A DNA stretch of 49,473 nt from a virus. The position numbers and the translations under genes were made by a program. Under the pieces are notes generated by a model. The model worked only from the letters and a program-made list of their open reading frames with translations. It had not been told where the DNA came from and did not search any database. The DNA lies in the IMG/VR virus record IMGVR_UViG_3300035691_000008, positions 1 through 49,473 of that record. One strand, given 5' to 3'. This document shows, piece after piece, positions 25,204 through 32,566 of this stretch; positions within the stretch are counted from its first letter, which is position 1; each line of letters begins with the position of its first letter.

Positions 25204-25215
25204 ACGCGACTCCCC
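25204..25215 (+). repeat. Intergenic ACGCGACTCCC element, copy 3
   Basis: ACGCGACTCCCC lies in the 88-bp divergent intergenic region, flanked by GGGGAG on the left so that GGGGAG and CTCCCC form an inverted repeat around ACGCGA. It is followed by GCCGGTAGCGCC, extending the similarity to the copies at 10571 and 10979. Confidence 0.5.
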
Positions 25216-25249
25216 GCCGGTAGCGCCGTCGACCGGTCACCGTTGCTGC

Positions 25250-25495
25250 ATGAACCGCTCTCGTTTGGCCTCGGTCCTGGCCGCTGCCACCGTCGTCGCC
25301 AGCGCCGCGGTGATCGCCCTCGTACCGGCGGCTCCTCAGGCCCGCGCCGACGCGCCCGTTGTCGGTGTGCTCCAGCCGACCTGCCTGCTGTCGATCGGCG
25401 GAATCTGCCTCGTGCAGCTCGGTGGTGGCGGGGCGACCAGCACGACCACCCCGACAACGACCACGACGACCGGTGGCGTGCCGCCTACGGGCTGA
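25250..25495 (+). CDS. Small secreted protein with Thr-rich tail
   Basis: An 81-aa protein, ATG 25250. Residues 1-34 form a clear Sec signal peptide: basic N-region (MNRSRL), hydrophobic core (ASVLAAATVVASAAVIALV) and an ARA cleavage site before DAP. The mature part is about 47 aa with two cysteines eight apart (CLLSIGGIC), a Gly run, and a Thr-rich tail (TTTPTTTTTT) like a surface linker or O-glycosylation site. Export during infection or lysogeny is implied. No clear Shine-Dalgarno is seen before the ATG. Function unknown. Confidence 0.65.
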   Translation: MNRSRLASVLAAATVVASAAVIALVPAAPQARADAPVVGVLQPTCLLSIGGICLVQLGGGGATSTTTPTTTTTTGGVPPTG

Positions 25496-25558
25496 TCGAT
25501 CACACCCCACCAGGCCAGCAGTGAGGACCCCGTCCATGACGAAGAACAGGAGCGCGTG

Positions 25559-25768
25559 GTGGGCGACTGGGCGACTCTGCTCACCGCCGGCAAGGACGGG
25601 ACAGATGGCCAGCCCCCAGCCGGCTGGACGTGGACCGACGAGGCCGGCCGCACCCAATCGTGCACACGCGACGCCGACTCGCCTGACACCGCGCCGATCT
25701 ACACCTGCTCGGCAGGCCCGCCACCGACCACGGTTCCCGGCCTGCCACAGATCCGCGCACGAGGCTGA
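25559..25768 (+). CDS. Short protein with collagen-like linker and Cys domain
   Basis: A 69-aa product; GTG 25559 is chosen because AGGAG at 25548-25552 gives six-base spacing (GTG 25556 is the alternative). After a short lead it reads GKDGTDGQPPAGWTWTDEAG and then CTRDADSPDTAPIYTC, resembling C-terminal domains that follow collagen-like GxxG repeats in actinophage lysis-region proteins. Here the usual N-terminal membrane and collagen parts are missing, so it may be a trimmed version. Function unknown. Confidence 0.5.
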   Translation: MGDWATLLTAGKDGTDGQPPAGWTWTDEAGRTQSCTRDADSPDTAPIYTCSAGPPPTTVPGLPQIRARG

Positions 25769-25775
25769 GTGAGAC

Positions 25776-26174
25776 ATGACCGCAATGCAGGCGCTCGGCA
25801 TAGTGCTCGCCCACCTCGTCGGCGACTACCTGATCCAGTCGCACTGGATGGCTACCCAGAAGACACAACGCTGGTGGCCGGCGGTCGCCCATGCGGTCAC
25901 CTACGGGCTGCCGTACACGCTGGTCACCCAATCCCCGGCGGCTCTCGCGGTCATCGTGGCCACCCATGCAGTGATCGACCGCTACCGCCTTGCGCGGCAC
26001 CTGGTGTGGGCGAAGAACCTCCTGGCCCCTGCCGGATTCAACCCATCCTGGAGCCGCTGCAAGGCGACGGGCTACCCACCAGAGACCCCGGTCTGGCTTG
26101 CGGCCTGGCTGCTGATCATCGCCGACAACACCGTCCACCTGCTCATCAACGCGGCGTCCGTCGCGTGGCTATGA
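25776..26174 (+). CDS. DUF3307-like membrane protein
   Basis: A 132-aa protein, ATG 25776. AHLVGDYLIQSHWMATQKT (12-30), a His-containing helix (AVAHAVTYGLPYTLV), THAVIDRYRLARHLVWAKN (about 63-82) and a last hydrophobic helix (LAAWLLIIADNTVHLLI) match the DUF3307 pattern of conserved D and H residues in membrane helices. Its place just before the endolysin suggests an accessory role at the host envelope. The biochemical role of the family is not established. Confidence 0.7.
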   Translation: MTAMQALGIVLAHLVGDYLIQSHWMATQKTQRWWPAVAHAVTYGLPYTLVTQSPAALAVIVATHAVIDRYRLARHLVWAKNLLAPAGFNPSWSRCKATGYPPETPVWLAAWLLIIADNTVHLLINAASVAWL

Positions 26175-26194
26175 CTCGGATCGGAGGCTGACTG

Positions 26195-26530
26195 ATGCCG
26201 ACGACCTACCCGGGCCGTGAAGACCAGCACGACCTTGGTAACGGCCACAGCTTCGTGTGGTTGAGCGACGGCGCCGGCAACCGCATCGGGCTGATCGAGC
26301 ACCACCCGAAAGGCCCGGACGCCACGCCCGGCGCGCTGTACTGCGGCGGCTACATCGCCTGGGTGCCAGAGGAAGCGCAGGTCGGTGTCCACCCGGCGTG
26401 GACGGCGCGGCACCAGCTGGTGGCCGGCGGCCCCGGCGACGAGAGCGCCTTGACGATCGCGCCGAGCCTGGCCTGCCGCAATTGCCCCAGCCATGGCTTC
26501 ATCCGAGACGGAAAGTGGGTGCCTGCCTGA
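26195..26530 (+). CDS. Small zinc-binding protein (DUF6527-like)
   Basis: A 111-aa protein, ATG 26195. The body is beta-rich (HSFVWLSDGAGNRIGLIEHH). The C-terminus CRNCPSHGFIRDGKWVP resembles the C-x2-C-x2-H-x-F ... DGKW ending of DUF6527-type proteins, a probable single zinc site. It overlaps the endolysin ATG at 26530 by one base, so it is co-expressed with lysis genes. Role unknown. Confidence 0.65.
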   Translation: MPTTYPGREDQHDLGNGHSFVWLSDGAGNRIGLIEHHPKGPDATPGALYCGGYIAWVPEEAQVGVHPAWTARHQLVAGGPGDESALTIAPSLACRNCPSHGFIRDGKWVPA

Positions 26531-27456
26531 TGTTGGGGCTGGACTACTCGCGCGGCGCGCCGCGCGGCTCGGCGGTGAAGGCGGCCGGCTACGACTTCGT
26601 AATCCGCTACTGCGGTCAGCCGGGCACCGCCAAGAACGCGACGGTGGCCGAGGTAAACGACATGCTCGCGCACGGCGTGGCAGTGTGCCTGGTATTCGAG
26701 GCGACCGCGGCCCGCGCCGGCCAGGGTTACGACGCCGGCGTCGCCGACGCGCACAAGGCCGCCTACCACCAGCTGATCCTGGGTATCCCGGCCAGCCGGC
26801 CGATCTTCTACGCGGTGGACTACGACGCCGACCCGGCGACCGTCGAGCCTTACTTCCGCGGCCTCAACTCCGTCGCCGGACCCGACTCCGCCTACGGCGG
26901 GTTCCGTGTGGTCCAGCGGCTGCGCGACGACAACCTGGTGGTCGACACCTGGCAGACCGTCGCATGGTCGGCCGGCAAGCAAGACCCGCGGATTGACGTG
27001 TTCCAACGCCTCGGCCAGGTCGTGGTCGACGGCGTCACCTGCGACGTGAACGAAGCCCGCACGGCCGACTTCGGCCAGTACCCCATCGAGGAGGACCCCT
27101 TGTCCGCACTCTCCGACCAGGAACAGCGCGACCTCTACAACCGGATCATGGGCTTCTGCCGCCAGCGCTGGTATGTCATCAAGAACGGCCAGCCGGTCGA
27201 GGTGTCCGCGGACACGCCAGGGGCGATCGCGGCTCACGCGCTGGACACCCTCGACGGCAACTACATCGTCACCGAGGACGAGAAGCTGCTCGCCGCCCTC
27301 AAGACGCTGCCGGCCGGCGGCGATGTCAAGTCGTTGGCCGCCGCGTTGGCGCCGGTGCTCGCCCCGCTGTTGCCGGCCGGATCCACTCCGGAGCAAGTCG
27401 GCGAGGCCGTCGTCGCCGCACTCCGGGCGCACCCGCTCGCGCCGGCAGGCGCCTGA
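26530..27456 (+). CDS. Endolysin with DUF1906 glycoside hydrolase-like domain
   Basis: A 308-aa protein, ATG 26530. Residues 1-190 match the Rv2525c-type DUF1906 fold (a TIM-barrel glycosidase relative): GLDYSRGAP (Asp5), FVIRYCG, CLVFEATA (Glu58), IFYAVDYDADP (Asp97, Asp99) and FQRLGQVVVDGVTCDVNEA. These acidic residues line the pocket in relatives. Residues 190-308 form a helical region with a linker and no obvious cell-wall-binding repeat. It should cut host peptidoglycan or attached glycan at lysis. The holin-like gene follows two bases later. The exact bond cleaved is not known. Confidence 0.85.
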   Translation: MLGLDYSRGAPRGSAVKAAGYDFVIRYCGQPGTAKNATVAEVNDMLAHGVAVCLVFEATAARAGQGYDAGVADAHKAAYHQLILGIPASRPIFYAVDYDADPATVEPYFRGLNSVAGPDSAYGGFRVVQRLRDDNLVVDTWQTVAWSAGKQDPRIDVFQRLGQVVVDGVTCDVNEARTADFGQYPIEEDPLSALSDQEQRDLYNRIMGFCRQRWYVIKNGQPVEVSADTPGAIAAHALDTLDGNYIVTEDEKLLAALKTLPAGGDVKSLAAALAPVLAPLLPAGSTPEQVGEAVVAALRAHPLAPAGA

Positions 27457-27457
27457 C

Positions 27458-27652
27458 ATGAAGACCTGGATCAGTTATGTCGCCAAGGCCCTCATCGCCG
27501 CCGGGACCGCCGGTGTCGGGGTGCTGGTGACAGCACTCGGCGATGGGCACGTCACCCCGCTGGAGGGCGCCGAGATCGCGGCAGCGGCGTTGCTCGCGCT
27601 CGGAGCCGTCTACGGCGTGCAGAACGGCCCAAAGCCGCCGGCGGAGGGCTGA
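27458..27652 (+). CDS. Holin-like protein
   Basis: A 64-aa protein, ATG 27458, one base after the endolysin stop. Two hydrophobic helices, ISYVAKALIAAGTAGVGVLV (4-23) and AEIAAAALLALGAVYGV (37-54), are separated by a short polar turn (GDGHVTPLEG). The helix 2 ending with GAVYGVQN is typical of actinophage holins, which often end in VYxVPN. It would permeabilise the membrane and release the endolysin. Confidence 0.8.
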   Translation: MKTWISYVAKALIAAGTAGVGVLVTALGDGHVTPLEGAEIAAAALLALGAVYGVQNGPKPPAEG

Positions 27653-27657
27653 CCCCG

Positions 27658-29256
27658 ATGCCGCTGCCGTCCCCGCTGCAAACCGTCACCGTCCGCGGCG
27701 ACTGGATCTCGCCGGTCACCGGCGACCCGCTGACCGGCGAAGCCAAGCTCGCGGCGGTAAGGCCGGTCCAGGTGCCGGCCGCCGACCTCGAGCTGACCAC
27801 CACACCACACCTGGCCACCATCACCGGCGGTGTCGCCCAGTGGACCGATGTGGTGCTCTCGGACTCAGCAGGCCTGTCCGAGCCGATCCTGTATCGGCTC
27901 ACCGTGAACGGGAACGGGTTCCGCGAGGATCGGCTGCTGCAGCTGCTCACCACGCAGGCCGTCGCCGGGGTGATCCAGCTCGCCGACATCCCGACGGCGG
28001 TCGAAGGCATCCCGGTCGTCACCTACGTGCTCGCCGCATCGGTCGGCCTCCCTGGCGGCCCGGCTGGCCCGCTGGACTCGTCCGGGAAGGTTCCGCTCGT
28101 GCAGCTGCCGCCTGGTGGCGGTGGGGGAGTCGCCTCGGTCACCGCAGCCGACGCGACGATCGTGGTCGCCGGCACTGGGACCGACCCGACCGTCCGCGTC
28201 GGCACGATCGCCGAGGCCCAGGTCGCCGGCCTGGTCGCCGACCTTGCCGGCAAAGCCGCCGTCGTGCACACCCACACGTCCGGCCAGATCACCGACTTCG
28301 TCACCGCGGTGGATGGGCGGATCGCGCTGGTCGTCGACGCTGCCCCGGCGTCGCTGGACACGCTCAGGGAACTCGCCGATGCGCTCGGCGATGACCCGAA
28401 CTTCGCGGCCACCATGGCCGCTGCGCTCGCGAGCAAGGCACTCGCCGCCAGGCAGATCACCGCCGGCACCGGCCTGACCGGTGGTGGCGACCTCACCGCC
28501 GACCGGACGCTCGCCGTGCAGTTCGGCGCCGCTGCGGGCACCGCAGCCGAGGGCAACGACAGCCGCATCACTGGGGCGGTGCAGGCCAGCATCGTGGACG
28601 CCAAGGGCGACCTACTCGCAGGCACCGGCGACAACACGATCGCCCGCCTACCGGTCGGCACCGACGGCCAAGCAGTGGTGGCTGATTCCTCGCAGGCGTC
28701 CGGGTTGCGCTACGTCGACCGGCAGATCGGCGACTTCCCGTTCGCCGGCGACGGCCTGATCGCCGCCTCGGCGCCGCTCACCAACTTCCGGGACAACTCC
28801 AGCCTCGGCGCCGCCGGCTGGGCTGTGCGACTGCCTATCCCCGCCGGCAAGCCGATCACCACCTGCTGGGGATCCGTGGTCGGTGTGGGCACCGTGGGCG
28901 CTGGTGGTGTCAACGGATTCGCCGTCTATGACGACGCCGGCAACCTGCTGTCCAGCACGGTCGACGACAACAACCTGTGGACCGTCGGCGGCGTGCGCTC
29001 CAAGCCGCTGCCGGCCGCCATCGCCGCGCAGAGCAGCGACCGGTACGTCTACCTCGCGATGCGGATCACCGGCTACAGCGCCCCGCCGACGCACCCGTTC
29101 TGCCAAGGCCAAGCCGGCGGGCAGCTCCTCGACGGGCTGTTCGGGGCCGGCCGCCGCCGCGGCGTCGTGCTGTCCGGCAGCAGCTGGGCCGGCACCATCG
29201 ACACCGCCACGGGTACCAGCCCCAGCGGCTACACCCCGTTCCTCGCGCTGTCCTGA
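27658..29256 (+). CDS. Tail fibre / receptor-binding minor tail protein
   Basis: A 532-aa protein, ATG 27658. N-terminal 110 residues form a beta domain (TVTVRGDWISPVTGDPLTGE). A Pro/Gly linker leads to fibre repeats: AAVVHTHTSGQITDFVTAVD, then SLDTLRELADALGDDPNF, then ITAGTGLTGGGDLTADRTLA, motifs shared by many trimeric tail fibres. The C-terminal 150 residues are a beta-rich domain with GYSAPPTHPFCQGQ, probably the host-contact head. It stands after the lysis genes, as in many actinophages. The 3' end overlaps the minus-strand gene 29229-29531 by 28 bp. Confidence 0.8.
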   Translation: MPLPSPLQTVTVRGDWISPVTGDPLTGEAKLAAVRPVQVPAADLELTTTPHLATITGGVAQWTDVVLSDSAGLSEPILYRLTVNGNGFREDRLLQLLTTQAVAGVIQLADIPTAVEGIPVVTYVLAASVGLPGGPAGPLDSSGKVPLVQLPPGGGGGVASVTAADATIVVAGTGTDPTVRVGTIAEAQVAGLVADLAGKAAVVHTHTSGQITDFVTAVDGRIALVVDAAPASLDTLRELADALGDDPNFAATMAAALASKALAARQITAGTGLTGGGDLTADRTLAVQFGAAAGTAAEGNDSRITGAVQASIVDAKGDLLAGTGDNTIARLPVGTDGQAVVADSSQASGLRYVDRQIGDFPFAGDGLIAASAPLTNFRDNSSLGAAGWAVRLPIPAGKPITTCWGSVVGVGTVGAGGVNGFAVYDDAGNLLSSTVDDNNLWTVGGVRSKPLPAAIAAQSSDRYVYLAMRITGYSAPPTHPFCQGQAGGQLLDGLFGAGRRRGVVLSGSSWAGTIDTATGTSPSGYTPFLALS

Positions 29257-29531
29257 GTCATCATCTGCCGGTACTGGTTCTCGCGGTCGCGCAGCTCGGT
29301 GAGCACCTGATAGCGGTCCCACGAGTCGACCGGGTCCTCTTGGTGGAAGCCGATCCGGCGGCGGAATCCAGGCGGCGGGTCGGGCATCTCGTAGGTGCGG
29401 ATCTCGAACGGCGTCACCACCCACACGTCCGGGCTGCACTCCGTGATCTGGTCAGCGCGCCCCGGCGTGCAGATGTGGTCATACCGGCCGTCGGGCTCGT
29501 AGCGGTTGTGTACCCGCACGTAGGCGGTCAT
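29229..29531 (-). CDS. Hypothetical protein, leftward
   Basis: A 100-aa minus-strand protein, ATG at 29531 with a very strong GGGGAGGGGAGG ribosome binding site upstream. It begins MTAYVRVHNRYEPDGRYDHI, has two Cys and a polar helical C-terminus (LTELRDRENQYRQMM). No membrane or signal segment. It is the last gene of the leftward accessory block and converges on the tail fibre gene. Similar small proteins occur near the right end of actinophage late operons, but no function is known. Confidence 0.7.
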   Translation of the reverse strand: MTAYVRVHNRYEPDGRYDHICTPGRADQITECSPDVWVVTPFEIRTYEMPDPPPGFRRRIGFHQEDPVDSWDRYQVLTELRDRENQYRQMMTQDSARNGV

Positions 29532-29658
29532 GTGGCCTCCCCTCCCCAGGATCAGCCATCCGAGGGTAGGTCGCGACGCGCGGCATCGGTACAGCCATTC
29601 AGACCACTGACCAGCACCTACACTGGGAATCGCCGGCTACCCCCAGGGCCGGCCACAG

Positions 29659-29702
29659 CGCCCCCGCTCCCCGGGACAGACACTCCGGGTCGAGCGGGGG
29701 CG
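29659..29702. terminator. Hairpin terminator between leftward genes
   Basis: CGCCCCCGCTC (29659-29669) and GAGCGGGGGCG (29692-29702) form an 11-bp perfect stem. An inner CCCGG/CCGGG stem lies in the loop. It starts eight bases beyond the stop of the leftward 29710 gene, so it probably ends that message. No T tract is present on either strand. The 178-bp gap also holds the 29229-29531 gene's upstream region. Confidence 0.7.
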
Positions 29703-29709
29703 TCTCACA

Positions 29710-30147
29710 TCAAGCAGCAGTCTTGGTCCACTTCGCGCAGCCCCTGCTCTCGATCAGCTCGCCAGCCTTGATCGTGATCGTGCCAGGCCCTTTGAGCACG
29801 TTGTTGTCGATGATGGTGTGAGCGGCGTCGTCGGTGTTCCGCGACCAGTAGCAGCCCGCGAGGTTCGAGCCGTCCGGCCCGCTGCTCTTGTACTTGCCGG
29901 GCAGCACATCCACACCGACTTCGTATTCGCCGCTGCCGAACTCGGCCGCTGGCTGCGCCGGGCCCGAGGCGGTCGTCGTTGTCGGCGCCGGCGCAGCGCG
30001 TTCGACGGTCTTGGTGATCGTCTCGACGACCGTCACTGGCGCGGCGGCGGCCGGGGCCTGTGCCTTGCCGATCACGATGCCAACGATCAAGGCCCCTACG
30101 GCGACGGCGAGACCCACAACGGCCGCGACCCACGTCGTCATCTTCAT
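29710..30147 (-). CDS. Membrane-anchored exported protein
   Basis: A 145-aa minus-strand protein. ATG 30147 is preferred because GGGGAGG lies about nine bases upstream. Residues 3-27 (MTTWVAAVVGLAVAVGALIV) are a membrane anchor or uncleaved signal. A Thr/Pro/Ala linker (PAPTTTTASG) follows, then a C-terminal domain: GSGEYEVGVDVLPGKYKS ... NLAGCYWSRNTDD ... GPGTITIKAGELIESRGCAKW. That two-Cys extracellular domain is common in exported actinobacterial proteins. Location beside attP, facing leftward, suggests expression from the prophage, as in lysogenic conversion. Confidence 0.75.
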   Translation of the reverse strand: MKMTTWVAAVVGLAVAVGALIVGIVIGKAQAPAAAAPVTVVETITKTVERAAPAPTTTTASGPAQPAAEFGSGEYEVGVDVLPGKYKSSGPDGSNLAGCYWSRNTDDAAHTIIDNNVLKGPGTITIKAGELIESRGCAKWTKTAA

Positions 30148-30162
30148 GCTCTGGTACCTCCC

Positions 30163-30178
30163 CAGCACCCAGGTGCTG
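30163..30178. promoter_or_regulatory. Palindrome upstream of exported-protein gene
   Basis: CAGCACC-CA-GGTGCTG is a perfect 7-bp inverted repeat 16 bp upstream of the ATG at 30147, next to its ribosome binding site. TGCTGA and TCAGCA further out (30174-30204) could form a second, larger hairpin ending the upstream gene's message. Either an operator or an attenuator. Confidence 0.4.
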
Positions 30179-30207
30179 ACCGTGGGTCGCTGAGCCTGTC
30201 AGCAACG

Positions 30208-30477
30208 TTACGTCGGTTGGTCGATGACCACTTGTTGTCTGCATTCCTGGCTGGCGTCGGCGAGCAGGTCGGCCAGCTGTTCCCACCGCGCCGCGCTGGC
30301 GCCACCACATGCGATGGTCGCTGCCCCGAACTCGCGCAGCGCGCCAGCCAGGACACGCAGCCTCGACAGGAGGTCGACCTGGTCGACGGTCGCCACCGGT
30401 GTCAGGTCCCGTGGCCGGCTACGGGCAAGGGCGGCCAGCGAGGCGGCGATAGCGTCGAAGGTCTCGTCGTCGATCAC
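30208..30477 (-). CDS. Hypothetical helical protein
   Basis: An 89-aa minus-strand protein; GTG 30477 is chosen for its GTGA overlap with the upstream stop. It is largely helical (IDDETFDAIAASLAALARSR; VDLLSRLRVLAGALREFGA) with two Cys near the C-terminus. It is the third gene of a tight three-gene string. No recognised family. Confidence 0.6.
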   Translation of the reverse strand: MIDDETFDAIAASLAALARSRPRDLTPVATVDQVDLLSRLRVLAGALREFGAATIACGGASAARWEQLADLLADASQECRQQVVIDQPT

Positions 30478-30629
30478 CGCTGGTGCTCGCGGTCGTGCTC
30501 GGCTTGCGCTCGGCGCACGAAGCGGCGGTTGCGGAGACGGTAGTGCGGTGGCCGGTCGAGCCACACGTAGCCGCCGGCGAGGACGATGATCGCGATCCAC
30601 ATCAGCAGGGCCTGCACGTCGGGGCTCAC
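30474..30629 (-). CDS. 51-aa single-span membrane protein
   Basis: A very short minus-strand gene from GTG 30629 to TGA 30474. It overlaps both neighbours by 4 bp, which is strong support despite its size. The product begins with a short acidic lead, then a hydrophobic helix (LLMWIAIIVLAGGYVWL), and ends in a strongly basic and charged tail (RLRNRRFVRRAQAEHDR). It should sit in the host membrane with the tail inside. Function unknown. Confidence 0.65.
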   Translation of the reverse strand: MSPDVQALLMWIAIIVLAGGYVWLDRPPHYRLRNRRFVRRAQAEHDREHQR

Positions 30630-30838
30630 CGTGGTGTCCAGCCGGTGCGCAGCGCAGCTGCTCGCCCGTCGGCGAGGGCTTGCCGTAGCAGCTCGACGTC
30701 GCGGAGCGGGATGGTGAACCCGGCGCCTGGTGGCGGGACGAGGGTGAGGCTGTCGTCGCTGTACCGGACTGTGAGTGTGCGGGGTCGGCCGAAGGTATCG
30801 CGCACATCCAGAACGGCCACGGTCTGCGTGTCGGTCAC
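30626..30838 (-). CDS. Hypothetical small beta-rich protein
   Basis: A 70-aa minus-strand protein. The second GTG (30838) is preferred, since GGAGG lies eight bases upstream; the earlier GTG at 30847 overlaps that site. Sequence pattern TVAVLDVRDTFGRPRTLTVR then LTLVPPPGAGFTIPLRD suggests a compact beta domain followed by a helix (VELLRQALADG). First of a three-gene string; may be controlled by the palindrome at 30918. Confidence 0.65.
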   Translation of the reverse strand: MTDTQTVAVLDVRDTFGRPRTLTVRYSDDSLTLVPPPGAGFTIPLRDVELLRQALADGRAAALRTGWTPR

Positions 30839-30917
30839 GATGGTCACCTCCTGTGGTGGAGGCGACGCTACGAGCGACGATCAGTGGCGACCGGTATCAA
30901 GCGGACCGGCCTGCGGG

Positions 30918-30934
30918 GGGTACAAACCGTACCC
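30918..30934. promoter_or_regulatory. Operator-like palindrome GGGTAC-N5-GTACCC
   Basis: A perfect 6-bp inverted repeat around AAACC, between the stop of the XRE-TPR regulator (30940) and the start of the next leftward gene (30838). TTGACC on the minus strand (at the end of the regulator gene) precedes it as a possible -35 element. The site could be where the regulator controls its downstream genes. Confidence 0.45.
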
Positions 30935-30939
30935 GTCGG

Positions 30940-32151
30940 CTACGGCACCAGGTCAAGCTCGCGGACCAGCTCGGCCGCGTCCGACCGCACGGTCGACCCG
31001 CCCCGCTCGGCAAGGTCGGTCAGCGCGCCGCGGGTGAACAGGTTGAACCGCGCGGTGTCGGGGGCCTCATCGCGAGCGCGGCGCAGCAGGGCGACCGTGG
31101 CCACGTGCTCGCGGTCCTGGTGGTAGGCCCGTGCGGTCTCGATGTTGTGGAAGGCACGCCGAGTGTTCGACGGCATGCCGTCGAGCTCGAGCTGGTCGGC
31201 GCGCCGCTTCGCGTCGGCAGGTCGGTGAAGGTCGACCAGCATGGTCACCGCGTAGGCGTCGACCATGGCCTGTCCGAACATCAGCCAGGGGTGGCTGTAG
31301 CCGGAGGGGAGTGCACGGGCGGCCTGGTCGGCCATGTCCCAGTAGCGCCAGGCGTCGCCGTCCCGGCCGACCTTGGCGTAGGAGAGCGCGGAGGCGAGCA
31401 TCAGCAGTCCCCACAGCGCACGGTCCTCGTCGCTGCGCTCCGGGTGGAGCAACTGCGCTGCGTCGTTGGCCAGCTGGACCCGCGCCTCGTGTTGCTGGCC
31501 GGCGTCGCGGTACACGTGGTTGACGTACCAGGCCGCGGCCGCCATGGCGTGCGGGTCGTCCGCGTCTTGGGCGGCGATCATCGCCCGGTCGCCGGTGAGC
31601 ATGACCAGCTCGGGCGCCGGCTGGAACGACAGGTAGAGCTGGGTGAGGTGGTAGGTCTGCGCGAGAGCGCGCTGCGCCGTGGGGCGTTGGGTGTCGTCGG
31701 CCCGGCGGGCGGTGTTGCGGGCGTCGACGAGCAGGCTGGGCAGCACGGTCGCGACAGCGGTGCGGTGCCGGCGGGTGCCGTGCCACAGCTCCCAGGCCTG
31801 CGCGACCCGCGCGGCCAAGCCGGCCACGTCGATCTCGTCGTCGCCGCCGAGTACTGGATACGACGCGAGGGCGCGCTCGATCACCGGCAGCTGCTCGTGC
31901 GCGGTCTTGCCGAACGTCGCACTGGACAGTCGGTCGTCGCCGATCAGCTCGACCAGGTCGCTGATCTGCAGCGCATCGGCGATCGCCAGCAGCATGGGGA
32001 GCCGGGGCTGCAGGATGCGGCCGACCTCGACGGCCTTCACCCACTCTTCGCTGCGGCCAACCAGGCCGCCGAGAACAGCTCGGCTCATCCCGGTGCGCTG
32101 GCGCAGCCCGCGCAAGCGTGTGCCGAAGGGCATCGTGGGGTCCACGGCCAT
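30940..32151 (-). CDS. XRE-type HTH regulator with TPR-like C-terminal domain
   Basis: A 403-aa minus-strand protein. ATG 32151 is preferred because GAGGAGG lies five bases upstream; an upstream ATG (32229) would add 26 residues. Residues about 7-70 form the HTH: FGTRLRGLRQRTGMSRAVLG, then GRSEEWVKAVEVGR, then a following helix. The remaining 330 residues are helical hairpins with TPR-like spacing (AQTYHLTQLYLSFQ; AAAWYVNHVYRDAGQQHEAR; LASALSYAKVGRDGDAWRYW). This architecture is abundant in actinobacterial chromosomes and resembles peptide-responsive RRNPP regulators. In the prophage it would lie next to an attachment end, so it may be a lysogeny-expressed gene. Ligand unknown. Confidence 0.8.
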   Translation of the reverse strand: MAVDPTMPFGTRLRGLRQRTGMSRAVLGGLVGRSEEWVKAVEVGRILQPRLPMLLAIADALQISDLVELIGDDRLSSATFGKTAHEQLPVIERALASYPVLGGDDEIDVAGLAARVAQAWELWHGTRRHRTAVATVLPSLLVDARNTARRADDTQRPTAQRALAQTYHLTQLYLSFQPAPELVMLTGDRAMIAAQDADDPHAMAAAAWYVNHVYRDAGQQHEARVQLANDAAQLLHPERSDEDRALWGLLMLASALSYAKVGRDGDAWRYWDMADQAARALPSGYSHPWLMFGQAMVDAYAVTMLVDLHRPADAKRRADQLELDGMPSNTRRAFHNIETARAYHQDREHVATVALLRRARDEAPDTARFNLFTRGALTDLAERGGSTVRSDAAELVRELDLVP

Positions 32152-32292
32152 GGCCGCCTCCTCGCCTGCGTACCAGCCTCGTCGCCCCCGGCCCGTCGGC
32201 CGGGGGCTCACCTCGGCGAGGAGGTACATCTCCCAGGGTAAGGCAACCTGTCGTGGTGTGTGACACTCGACGGCGGGAGGCGACTTGGCTCG

Positions 32293-32553
32293 CTACGTGA
32301 GCGCCTCGGTGATCAGGCCGCAGAGGGTGGCGAACGCGGTCCCGAGCAGCAGCAGGTCGAGCAGTGGAAGGTAGTCGGGGGCACGCCGAGGCAGCACCTT
32401 CCACGCGACCCAGATCGCGGCCAGCCAGCCGAGCACGGCGAGCAGCGGCCCCAGGCCGGCCGGCCCAGCGGGGGCGAGCCGATAGACGCCGACAGCGCTG
32501 AGGAACCCGACGGTGATCTCGCTCAACGCGCGCAGGCGGGCCCGCGTGTTCAA
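32293..32553 (-). CDS. Small membrane protein next to attP
   Basis: An 86-aa minus-strand protein if TTG 32553 is the start; the reading frame stays open further upstream but there it runs through the tRNA-like attachment region and is unlikely to be coding. After a basic lead (NTRARLRALSE) it has three hydrophobic helices: ITVGFLSAVGVYRLA, LGPLLAVLGWLAAIWVAW and LLDLLLLGTAFATLCGL. No ATG or GTG start is visible, so the start is uncertain. Function unknown. Confidence 0.45.
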   Translation of the reverse strand: MNTRARLRALSEITVGFLSAVGVYRLAPAGPAGLGPLLAVLGWLAAIWVAWKVLPRRAPDYLPLLDLLLLGTAFATLCGLITEALT

Positions 32554-32566
32554 GATCAGCTCGCGG

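Noticed and set aside
25536-25772. Alternative frame from ATG 25536 over the short Cys-domain gene
   Set aside because: It has a plausible ribosome binding site, but the product is an Arg/Pro/Ser-rich shadow, while the other frame carries the GKDGTDGQ and paired-Cys pattern.
24905-25801. N-terminal extension of the minus-strand frame ending at 24602
   Set aside because: The extension covers the opposing small genes and is low-complexity; the ATG at 24904 overlaps the upstream minus gene stop in the usual way.
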